DNA of 14,508 nucleotides, taken from positions 1 to 14,508 of the forward strand of contig JAHHTV010000018.1 of NCBI GenBank assembly GCA_020024395.1, read 5' to 3'. The position numbers and the translations under genes are program-made. This DNA is from Anaerotignum sp. Its GTDB lineage: Bacteria > Bacillota > Clostridia > Lachnospirales > Anaerotignaceae. Positions 1 through 6,015 of the stretch are shown here, piece after piece. Under the pieces are notes generated by a model. The model saw only the letters and a list, made by a program, of their open reading frames with translations, searched no databases and was not told the DNA's origin. Each line of letters begins with the position of its first letter. Within the stretch, counting starts at the first letter, position 1.

Positions 1-1264
1 GTTCCATTTGTTTTTCAATTTTGGAAATACCATAAATGATTGTAGTATGGTCACGCCCACCAAAACTTTCGCCGATTTTTGGCAATGAAATATCCAATAA
101 TTTTCGGCAAAGATACATGGAAATTTGGCGTGGAAATGCGATATTTTTCGGTTTTTTATTGCCTTGTATATCTTCCACACGAATATTATAATGTCTTGCA
201 ACAATTTCCTGTATCACATCAGGTGTCAAAGGAACCTGTGTATTTTCACTATATACATCTTTCATGGATTTTTCGGTCAATTCCAGTGAAATTTTTTGGT
301 TTGTTAATGTGGCATATGCAACAATACGTGTCAATGCACCCTCTAATTCTCGGATATTGGAAACAATATTTTTCGCAATGTAAGAAATTACATCATCTGG
401 TACAACCAAATTATCACGGTCTGCTTTTTTGCGTAGTATGGCAATGCGTGTTTCATAATCCGGTGGCTGTATATCTGCAATCAAACCCCATTCAAAACGG
501 CTTCTAAGACGGTCTTCTAATGTTTTGATTTCTTTTGGTGGTCTATCAGAAGAAATGATAATTTGTTTATTAGACTCATACAAAGCATTGAATGTATGGA
601 AAAATTCTTCTTGTGTACCTTCTTTTTTGGATATAAATTGAATATCATCAATCAGCAATACATCAATATTACGATATTTATTGCGAAAATCTTCGTTTTT
701 ATTATTTTGTATGGATAATATCAATTCATTTGTAAATGTTTCGCTTGTGACATAAAGTACTTTTGTAGAAGGTTTTTTATCCAATATAAAATGGGCAATG
801 GAATGCATCAAATGAGTTTTGCCAAGTCCAGAGTTTCCATATAAAAATAAAGGGTTGTATGCCTTTGCTGGAGATTCTGCAACAGCCAAAGAAGCAGCAT
901 GTGCCATGCGGTTGCTATTTCCAACGACAAAAGAGCTGAATACATATTTTGGATTGAGATTTTTTGCCAAATCATCATTTTCTTCTTTTTTAATTTCTTG
1001 TGTTTTTGGTGTTTCATCTTCTTCTGTTAAAATGACAATGTCATAATTGGTTTTTGTTACAGATTTGATTGCGGTGCGAATTAAAGGTAAATGCCGTTTT
1101 TCGAGCATTTCTTTGTAAAATGGTTCGCTGACACGCAATAAAAAACGATTGCCATCAATCCCTACTGGAACAATCGGTAGTATCCATGTTTCATAACTAA
1201 CAGGCGAAGATATTTCTTTTTCTATAATTTGTAAAGCTTGGTTCCAACAGTGGTTGATATCCAT
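1..1264 (-). CDS. dnaA: Chromosomal replication initiator DnaA (3' end cut by window edge)
   Basis: DnaA is the AAA+ ATPase that binds DnaA boxes at the origin, melts it and helps load the helicase. Reading leftward from the ATG at 1264, 421 codons are visible before the left edge; the family is usually about 440-460 residues, so only a short tail is missing. Domain I spans about 1-80 and the linker (domain II) is short, about 81-104. The AAA+ core has Walker A GNSGLGKT at 143-150 and Walker B LLIDDIQF at 203-210. The DNA-binding domain IV carries [15 protein letters not shown] (375-389) and the signature [11 protein letters not shown] (402-412), which contacts the DnaA box. A GGGAGG ribosome binding site lies at 1271-1276, correctly spaced for this start. 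The gene diverges from rpmH across the origin, as in many Firmicutes. dnaN would be expected beyond the left edge. Family assignment is secure. Confidence 0.97.
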   Translation of the reverse strand, partial: MDINHCWNQALQIIEKEISSPVSYETWILPIVPVGIDGNRFLLRVSEPFYKEMLEKRHLPLIRTAIKSVTKTNYDIVILTEEDETPKTQEIKKEENDDLAKNLNPKYVFSSFVVGNSNRMAHAASLAVAESPAKAYNPLFLYGNSGLGKTHLMHSIAHFILDKKPSTKVLYVTSETFTNELILSIQNNKNEDFRNKYRNIDVLLIDDIQFISKKEGTQEEFFHTFNALYESNKQIIISSDRPPKEIKTLEDRLRSRFEWGLIADIQPPDYETRIAILRKKADRDNLVVPDDVISYIAKNIVSNIRELEGALTRIVAYATLTNQKISLELTEKSMKDVYSENTQVPLTPDVIQEIVARHYNIRVEDIQGNKKPKNIAFPRQISMYLCRKLLDISLPKIGESFGGRDHTTIIYGISKIEKQME

Positions 1265-1294
1265 AAAAATCCTCCCAAATGCAAAATTTCTGTA

Positions 1295-1323
1295 AATATA
1301 TGATTGTGCAGCCTGTGTGCAAA
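1295..1323 (-). promoter_or_regulatory. Candidate dnaA promoter
   Basis: On the minus strand, TTTGCA (-35, plus-strand 1318-1323) and TATATT (-10, plus-strand 1295-1300) are separated by exactly 17 bp. They match the sigma-A consensus 4/6 and 5/6. Transcription would start about 20-25 nt upstream of the dnaA start codon. An exact DnaA box (1332-1340) lies just upstream of the -35, which would fit DnaA autoregulation; that part is inference. Confidence 0.42.
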
Positions 1324-1356
1324 TCAGAAATTTATCCACAAATAGTATGAAAAAAG

Positions 1357-1391
1357 GTGTATATAACAATTTTGAAAAATTGTTTATACAC
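1357..1391. repeat. Near-perfect dyad overlapping a DnaA box
   Basis: The left arm GTGTATATAACAATTTT (1357-1373) and right arm AAAATTGTTTATACAC (1376-1391) are reverse complements except for one extra base in the left arm. They flank a 2-bp centre. The right arm contains most of the exact DnaA box at 1384-1392; the left arm holds a degenerate counterpart. It may be a paired DnaA site, a binding site for another origin regulator, or a structure that extrudes when the strands open. Confidence 0.75.
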
Positions 1392-1633
1392 AAATCTGTG
1401 GAAAAAATAAAGATAAGTTGTACACAATTAAATCTGTGGAATACTTGGATATATACACAATTTTCCACGATATGTAAAAAGTTATACACATAGTTATCAA
1501 CAGTTTGTGGATAACATTAAAAATACAAATGTGAATTGTGTGGAATTTGTCCACATCACAATGTTTGTCATAAGTATAACAAAAGTTATCCACAACTGCA
1601 ATCAAAAATATCAAATCCTAGTATTTTTGTTGT

Positions 1634-1667
1634 GGAAAAAATAAAAAAATCAAATCTTTTTGTAAAA
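1634..1667. other. AT-rich stretch, candidate unwinding element
   Basis: This is almost pure A/T, contains the run AAAAAATAAAAAAATC, and is flanked by TTTTCCACA-type boxes at 1631-1639 and 1671-1679. The short motif ATCAAATC occurs at 1609-1616 and again at 1649-1656. It could be a DNA unwinding element, but AT-richness is common here and the main melting site may be beyond dnaA. Weak support. Confidence 0.3.
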
Positions 1668-1751
1668 TCCTGTGGAAAACATACAATGAAATGAAAATTG
1701 TATGGAAAATTTTATCATACACAAATAAAAAAAAGAGATATTGTTTCCCAG

Positions 1752-1786
1752 AAATTGGTTTTTGTTTGCCATATCAAAACCAATTT
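1752..1786. repeat. Perfect 11-bp inverted repeat between oriC and rpmH promoter
   Basis: AAATTGGTTTT (1752-1762) and AAAACCAATTT (1776-1786) are exact reverse complements with a 13-bp spacer. No U-tract follows on either strand, so it does not look like a terminator. It lies about 45 bp upstream of the rpmH -35 and about 70 bp beyond the last DnaA-like box. A regulator-binding dyad is possible; no family can be named. Confidence 0.7.
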
Positions 1787-1830
1787 TGGAAAAAACCCGT
1801 TATTTGCACTGTTTGTACTGAATTTTTTTC

Positions 1831-1859
1831 TTGACGAGTACAGCCTTTTTTACTATAAT
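1831..1859 (+). promoter_or_regulatory. Strong sigma-A-type promoter for rpmH
   Basis: TTGACG (-35, 1831-1836) and an exact TATAAT (-10, 1854-1859) are separated by the optimal 17 bp, preceded by a T-rich tract. Transcription would start near 1866, about 50 nt upstream of rpmH. It should drive rpmH and, by readthrough, rnpA and the genes after it. Confidence 0.88.
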
Positions 1860-1916
1860 AGTAGCAGTGCTCATAAATGGGCAGTCATGATATCGTATAA
1901 AGGAGGTGCATCGACA

Positions 1917-2051
1917 ATGAAAATGACATTCCAACCTAAAAAAAGACAAAGAAGCAGAGAACACGGCTTCAGAAAAAGAATGAGAACAGCAAACGGCAGA
2001 AAAGTGCTGGCTGCAAGAAGAAGAAAAGGCAGAAAAGTATTGTCCGCATAA
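1917..2051 (+). CDS. rpmH: 50S ribosomal protein L34
   Basis: This 44-residue, very basic protein of the large ribosomal subunit begins [18 protein letters not shown] and ends GRKVLSA. It matches the L34 pattern of a short N-terminal strand followed by Arg/Lys-rich helix ([20 protein letters not shown]). The start at 1917 is set by the ribosome binding site AAAGGAGGTG at 1899-1908. The same frame stays open upstream to about 1698, but that extension would begin before the promoter and is not translated. Its place beside oriC and upstream of rnpA is the classic bacterial arrangement. Family is certain. Confidence 0.97.
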   Translation: MKMTFQPKKRQRSREHGFRKRMRTANGRKVLAARRRKGRKVLSA

Positions 2052-2076
2052 TTTTCGATTTATACCAGAGTAAATT

Positions 2077-2099
2077 AAGGCCGCAGAATGTGGCCTTTT
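2077..2099 (+). terminator. Weak terminator/attenuator between rpmH and rnpA
   Basis: AAGGCCGCA (2077-2085) pairs with TGTGGCCTT (2089-2097), with one G-U pair and a 3-nt loop. The U-tract is short (TTTTGTT), so termination should be partial. This would give more rpmH than rnpA message, sensible for a ribosomal protein gene beside an RNase P gene. The hairpin could also serve as a processing or stability element. Confidence 0.6.
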
Positions 2100-2143
2100 G
2101 TTCGTCATTGGCATATTTCGGACAAAGAAAAGGAGAGAGAACC

Positions 2144-2500
2144 ATGCTCTTTACACAATCCCTGAAAAAAAATTTTCAGTTTCGGTATGTATATCAAAAA
2201 GGCAAATCTTTTGCCAACCGTTATTTGGTGTTTTATATCATTAAAAATGGTACACAACAAAACCGTTTGGGCATATCGGTGAGTAAAAAAGTGGGAAAGA
2301 GTGTCGTTCGCTCTCATGTCACCCGACTCATTCGGGAAAGCTACCGTAGTTTGGAACCACAGTGCAAACAAGGTTTTGATATTGTGGTGATTGCTCGTGT
2401 GTCTTGTAACCAAGCCTCTTATTGGGAAATACAAGATGCTTTACGACATTTGATGAAAAAACATAATTTCTTGCGTTTAGATGCAACCAAAAAGGATTGA
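2144..2500 (+). CDS. rnpA: Ribonuclease P protein component
   Basis: RnpA binds the catalytic RNase P RNA and helps recognise the 5' leader of precursor tRNAs. The protein is 118 residues, typical for the family. It has the N-terminal region with F-x-x-VYQKGKSF (about 13-23), the central strand RLGISVSKKVGKSVVR (41-56) and the helix TRLIRESYR (60-68). The family's RNR motif (usually R-N-R-x-K-R) reads R-S-H-V-T-R at 56-61, so its outer arginines remain but the middle residues differ. ATG 2144 is chosen because AAAGGAGAG lies just upstream (2129-2137); the in-frame ATG at 2090 lies inside the attenuator hairpin and has no ribosome binding site. It follows rpmH and precedes yidD by 12 bp. Confidence 0.95.
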   Translation: MLFTQSLKKNFQFRYVYQKGKSFANRYLVFYIIKNGTQQNRLGISVSKKVGKSVVRSHVTRLIRESYRSLEPQCKQGFDIVVIARVSCNQASYWEIQDALRHLMKKHNFLRLDATKKD

Positions 2501-2512
2501 GATGATTTTTTA

Positions 2513-2725
2513 ATGATGAAAAAAATTTTTTTATTTCTGATTCGTTTGTATCAATTAGGGATTTCTCCCTATATTGGGCCGCATTGTCGTTTTACGCCTA
2601 CCTGTTCCCGTTATGCTTATGAAGCAATTACAAAATATGGTGCAGTCAAAGGCGGTTATTTGGCTGTACGGCGTTTGTTAAAATGCCACCCATTTCATGA
2701 AGGCGGCTATGACCCTGTACCATAA
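2513..2725 (+). CDS. yidD: Membrane protein insertion efficiency factor YidD
   Basis: YidD is a small membrane-associated protein thought to assist YidC-dependent insertion of inner-membrane proteins. The 70-residue product has an amphipathic/hydrophobic N-terminus ([17 protein letters not shown]) and the family signature: C25-R-F-T-P-T-C31-S-R-Y-A-x-E-A, then G-x-x-K-G, then K-C58-H-P-F-x-x-G-G-x-D-P-V-P at the C-terminus. It lies between rnpA and yidC, its usual place. The ATG at 2513 has no ribosome binding site at normal distance: the nearest, AAAGGA (2491-2496), is 16 nt away and overlaps the end of rnpA. Translation is probably coupled to upstream translation. The adjacent ATG at 2516 is an equally possible start. 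Confidence 0.94.
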   Translation: MMKKIFLFLIRLYQLGISPYIGPHCRFTPTCSRYAYEAITKYGAVKGGYLAVRRLLKCHPFHEGGYDPVP

Positions 2726-2777
2726 TATGTTTGAAAAAGAATTCTCATATCTGATGAATTTTTAAGGAGGCAAAAAA

Positions 2778-3809
2778 GTGAATGAATTGATGTTGTTGTC
2801 TACCATGCGTATGGCAAGAGAACCAGGGATTTTTGAGCCAATCGCTGTGTTTTTGGGTAAATTTTATAATATGCTTTTTAATGGCATTTATGGCAGTGTC
2901 AGTGCAGGAGCATTGGGGATTGCCATTATCGTTTTTACATTGATTGTGAAATTAATATTGTTCCCATTGATGATGAAGCAACAAAAATCTTCTTTTAAGA
3001 TGCAACAGTTGCAACCAGAAATGAACAAAATTAGAGATAAATACAAAGGAAAAACAGATACACTTTCTCAGCAAAAAATGGCTTTGGAATTGCAGGATTT
3101 CCAGAAAAAAAATGGCGTGCATTTGATGGGCGGCTGTTTGCCTTTGCTGATACAATTACCTATATTATATGCTTTATACTACATTTTCCAAAATGCTTAT
3201 GCATATGTAGATGTCATTGGACAAAATTATACAGATATTGCAAATGTAATTATTGATATTCCTGCACAACTGCGTATGGATGTATTTGCACCTTATGCAC
3301 AACAGCTTGTAGATACTTATAAAAATCTGGGAGAAATCAATATTAGTAATGTCAACGATGTGGTGATGTTGGTTGCCAATATCAAGGCGGATGATTGGAA
3401 TACTATTATGCAAACACTTGGTGATAATGGTAGTGCATTGTTGCCTTTGTTGGATACCAAAAACACCATTGAAACATTCCTGACCATTCCTTTGGTTAGC
3501 CGCAGTGGTTTGACATTCCCGAGTGTGTTGGTACCTGTGGCAGCTGGTGTCACAACATTTTTACAGTCTAAAATTATGATGGCAATGACAAATCCTGCTG
3601 CAAATGCAGTCAATGACCAAGCAGCAGCAATGACAAATAGTATGAATAAAACAATGTTGTATTTTATGCCAATTATGATGGCATTCTTCTGTATCAATGT
3701 TCCTGCAGGTTTGGGGGTATATTGGACAATCAGTAATATATTTGGTATATTGCAGCAGGTATTCCTGCGTAAAGTTTACAGCAAGAAATTGGCTGAGGGG
3801 GCGTTATAA
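2778..3809 (+). CDS. yidC: YidC/Oxa1/SpoIIIJ membrane protein insertase
   Basis: YidC inserts and folds membrane proteins, alone or with SecYEG. The 343-residue protein starts at GTG 2778, 7 nt after AAGGAGG (2764-2770). A hydrophobic segment at about 43-66 (GALGIAIIVFTLIVKLILFPLM) contains Lys58 where SpoIIIJ-type proteins carry the conserved groove Arg. The cytosolic hairpin rich in K/Q follows (67-112), then a membrane segment at about 116-138 (LMGGCLPLLIQLPILYALYYIF) and C-terminal membrane segments at about 246-268 and 291-332 (LYFMPIMMAFFCINVPAGLGVYWTISN region). No lipobox or cleaved signal is seen, unlike Bacillus SpoIIIJ. Residues about 142-240 form an extra loop making the protein longer than the roughly 260-residue Bacillus forms; long loops are, from memory, common in Clostridia. 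Three bases separate it from khpB, implying co-translation. Confidence 0.94.
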   Translation: MNELMLLSTMRMAREPGIFEPIAVFLGKFYNMLFNGIYGSVSAGALGIAIIVFTLIVKLILFPLMMKQQKSSFKMQQLQPEMNKIRDKYKGKTDTLSQQKMALELQDFQKKNGVHLMGGCLPLLIQLPILYALYYIFQNAYAYVDVIGQNYTDIANVIIDIPAQLRMDVFAPYAQQLVDTYKNLGEINISNVNDVVMLVANIKADDWNTIMQTLGDNGSALLPLLDTKNTIETFLTIPLVSRSGLTFPSVLVPVAAGVTTFLQSKIMMAMTNPAANAVNDQAAAMTNSMNKTMLYFMPIMMAFFCINVPAGLGVYWTISNIFGILQQVFLRKVYSKKLAEGAL

Positions 3810-3812
3810 ACC

Positions 3813-4502
3813 ATGGAAGAAATCAAAAAAAGTGGTAAAACCGTAGAAGAAGCTGTGGCAGCTGCATTGGCAGAATTGCAGGCAGAAAAAGAAGATGTTA
3901 CCATTACTGTTCTGGAAGAAGGTTCCAAAGGGTTTTTGGGTATGTTTGGTGCAAAAGATGCCGTGGTATTGGTGAAAAAGAATTTCAATGCAGAAAAAAT
4001 TGCAGAAAATTTCTTGAAAGAAGTCTTTTTGTCTATGGGATTGATTATCAAAATCAATACAAAATTGCAAGAAAAACAACTGCTCATTGATTTGAGTGGT
4101 GAAGATATGGGTATTTTGATTGGAAAAAGAGGGCAAACATTAGATGCATTGCAATATTTGGTGAATTTGGTGGTAAATAAAACAAGCCCTTCTTATATCA
4201 GTGTGATGCTGGATACAGAAAATTATCGCCAAAGAAGAAAAGAAACATTAGAAACATTGGCTTTGAATTTGGCAAAAAAAGCAAAACACACAAAGAAAAA
4301 TGTGGTTTTGGAACCTATGAACCCCTACGAAAGAAGAATTATACACTCTGCATTGCAAAATGATAGATATGTGACTACATTTAGCGAAGGCGAAGAACCG
4401 TTCCGAAATGTTGTGATTGCATTAAAAAGCAAAAACGGCAATAAAGAATACAAAGATTATAAAAAAATGGAACGTCCGGAAGAAACAGAAAAAGCAGAAT
4501 AA
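3813..4502 (+). CDS. khpB: RNA-binding protein KhpB (Jag), Jag-N / KH / R3H
   Basis: This is the SpoIIIJ-associated RNA-binding protein, a partner of KhpA linked in other Firmicutes to cell elongation, division and post-transcriptional control. The 229 residues show three parts. The Jag-N domain (1-52) has the motif SKGFLGMFGAK (38-48). A KH-type domain (about 85-140) has the nucleic-acid-binding loop IGKRG (103-107). The R3H domain (about 140-205) has R174-x3-H178 within NPYERRIIHSALQ. The C-terminal tail (205-229) is charged and probably disordered. A ribosome binding site GAGGGGG (3795-3801) lies in the end of yidC. Coupling to yidC is the usual arrangement. A strong terminator follows. 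Confidence 0.95.
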   Translation: MEEIKKSGKTVEEAVAAALAELQAEKEDVTITVLEEGSKGFLGMFGAKDAVVLVKKNFNAEKIAENFLKEVFLSMGLIIKINTKLQEKQLLIDLSGEDMGILIGKRGQTLDALQYLVNLVVNKTSPSYISVMLDTENYRQRRKETLETLALNLAKKAKHTKKNVVLEPMNPYERRIIHSALQNDRYVTTFSEGEEPFRNVVIALKSKNGNKEYKDYKKMERPEETEKAE

Positions 4503-4511
4503 TGATTATCC

Positions 4512-4545
4512 AAAAGGCGTCTGTGATTGTTACGGACGCCTTTTT
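4512..4545 (+). terminator. Rho-independent terminator after khpB
   Basis: AAAAGGCGTCTGT (4512-4524) pairs with ACGGACGCCTTTT (4532-4544) over 13 bp with one G-U pair, a 7-nt loop and a T tract. It should end the rpmH-rnpA-yidD-yidC-khpB transcript. mnmE starts only about 40 bp later and no convincing promoter is visible in between, so some readthrough may feed mnmE. Confidence 0.9.
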
Positions 4546-4586
4546 ACAAAATAACAAAATCAAAACGATTGGAAAGGAGCCGTAAT

Positions 4587-5981
4587 ATGGCAATCAAAGC
4601 AAATGGTTTAGATGATATCATTGCTGCCATATCCACACCCTTAGGCAGTGGTGGTATTGGTATTGTGCGTATGAGTGGTGCGGGCTGTATCGCTTTGGCA
4701 GATACATTGTTTCAGGGCAAAAAGAAATTGACAGAAAAAGCAACCCATACCCTTTCTTATGGAAAAATCATAGATGGTAAAAATGCAGAAGTGATTGATG
4801 AAGTGTTGGTTTCTGTCATGAAAGCCCCTAACACTTATACACAAGAAGATATTGTGGAAATCAACTGTCATGGCGGTTTTTTGGTGACACAACGTGTGTT
4901 GCAGACTGTGCTTTTGGCAGGTGCCAGATTGGCAGAACCCGGAGAATTTACAAAACGTGGTTTTTTGAATGGTAGAATTGATTTGACACAAGCAGAAGCA
5001 ATCATTGATTTAATACAATCCAAAACAGAGCTTTCCCGTCAAGCGGCTGTCAACCAGTTGGAAGGCAGACTCAAAACAGAAGTACGTGAAATGCGAAATG
5101 ATATCATTGATATGATTGCTTCCATAGAAGCTGTGATTGATTACCCTGAGCATGATGTGGAAGAAGAAACATACGACACTATGGAAAAAGGTACAAAAAA
5201 ACTCTTGCAACGTATGGAAAAATTGCTTTCTGGTGCAGATAGAGGCAAAATACTGCGTGAAGGCTTGCAAACGGTCATTGTAGGCAAACCAAATGTTGGT
5301 AAATCTTCATTGTTGAATTGGTTTTTGGAAGAAGAACGTGCCATTGTTACAGATATTCCGGGGACAACCCGTGATACCGTAGAAGAATACATCAATATAG
5401 ATGGTATTCCCATAAAAATTGTGGATACCGCAGGTATTCGAGAAACAGGTGACGTTGTGGAAAAAATGGGCGTTGAAAAATCAAAAACATATGCAGAACA
5501 AGCAGATTTGATATTGATGATGTTAGATGCTTCCCGTCCTTTGGAGCAAGAAGATAAAGAAATTTTGTCTTTTATACAAGGGAAACATACCATTGTATTA
5601 CTGAATAAAACAGATTTGGAACAAAAATTGGCAATTTCAGAATTAGAACAGTATTTATCAAAAGAACAGATATTATCTGTATCTGTCAAACACAACACAG
5701 GGTTTGATGCACTCATTGATGCCATCAAAACCATGTTTTTCAGTGGGCAAACGACAACTGCAGATGATGCATTGTTGGGCAATACCAGACACAAAACAGC
5801 ATTGTTCCAAGCAAAAGAAGCAATGGAGCGTTGTTTGGTGACAATACAAACCCGTATGCCAGAAGATTTTATTTCTATGGATTTGCAAGATGCAAGCCAT
5901 GCTCTGGGAGAAATTACGGGTGATGTGACAGACGAAGAAATCATTGACCGTATTTTTACAAAGTTCTGTTTGGGAAAATAA
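4587..5981 (+). CDS. mnmE: tRNA modification GTPase MnmE (TrmE)
   Basis: MnmE works with MnmG to install the carboxymethylaminomethyl group on U34 of certain tRNAs, using methylene-tetrahydrofolate and GTP hydrolysis. The 464 residues include the N-terminal folate-binding domain (1-120), a helical domain, and an inserted G domain (about 225-380). The G motifs are GKPNVGKS (233-240), GTTRDT (259-264), DTAG (280-283) and NKTD (340-343). The C-terminus ends in the catalytic-type motif C461-L-G-K, usually C-I-G-K. ATG 4587 is chosen because AAAGGAG (4574-4580) precedes it; an in-frame TTG at 4527 lies inside the terminator hairpin. Length is normal for the family. Unlike the common mnmE-mnmG adjacency, a MATE gene follows. 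Confidence 0.97.
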   Translation: MAIKANGLDDIIAAISTPLGSGGIGIVRMSGAGCIALADTLFQGKKKLTEKATHTLSYGKIIDGKNAEVIDEVLVSVMKAPNTYTQEDIVEINCHGGFLVTQRVLQTVLLAGARLAEPGEFTKRGFLNGRIDLTQAEAIIDLIQSKTELSRQAAVNQLEGRLKTEVREMRNDIIDMIASIEAVIDYPEHDVEEETYDTMEKGTKKLLQRMEKLLSGADRGKILREGLQTVIVGKPNVGKSSLLNWFLEEERAIVTDIPGTTRDTVEEYINIDGIPIKIVDTAGIRETGDVVEKMGVEKSKTYAEQADLILMMLDASRPLEQEDKEILSFIQGKHTIVLLNKTDLEQKLAISELEQYLSKEQILSVSVKHNTGFDALIDAIKTMFFSGQTTTADDALLGNTRHKTALFQAKEAMERCLVTIQTRMPEDFISMDLQDASHALGEITGDVTDEEIIDRIFTKFCLGK

Positions 5982-6015
5982 AGCAGAACAAAAATGAACA
6001 AAAGAAGGTGTAATT

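Larger units (their letters stand above)
1325..1690. other. oriC: oriC: DnaA-box cluster between dnaA and rpmH
   Basis: This non-coding stretch is dense in the DnaA box TTATNCACA. Exact TTATMCACA matches: 1332-1340 (+, TTATCCACA), 1384-1392 (+, TTATACACA), 1482-1490 (+, TTATACACA), 1506-1514 (-, TTATCCACA) and 1586-1594 (+, TTATCCACA). One-mismatch boxes: 1397-1405 (-, TTTTCCACA), 1418-1426 (+, TTGTACACA), 1451-1459 (+, ATATACACA), 1494-1502 (+, TTATCAACA), 1547-1555 (+, TTGTCCACA), 1631-1639 (-, TTTTCCACA) and 1671-1679 (-, TTTTCCACA). Two-mismatch boxes lie at 1435-1443 (-) and 1539-1547 (-). Several form inverted pairs. Location between divergent dnaA and rpmH, and the divergence of flanking transcription, fit a replication origin. 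In Firmicutes such as Bacillus subtilis the origin is bipartite and unwinding occurs downstream of dnaA, so the melting site may lie outside this window. No gene is supported between 1265 and 1916. Confidence 0.9.

Noticed and set aside
1384-1614. Leftward open frame across the DnaA-box cluster
   Set aside because: It is made of repeated box sequence, has no ribosome binding site and looks like chance translation of AT-rich origin DNA.
1698-1916. In-frame upstream extension of rpmH to an ATG at 1698
   Set aside because: The rpmH promoter (1831-1859) lies inside this stretch and the ribosome binding site sits at 1899-1908, so translation starts at 1917.
5424-5432. DnaA-box-like TGTGGATAC inside mnmE
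   Set aside because: It is isolated with one mismatch in AT-rich coding DNA; expected by chance.
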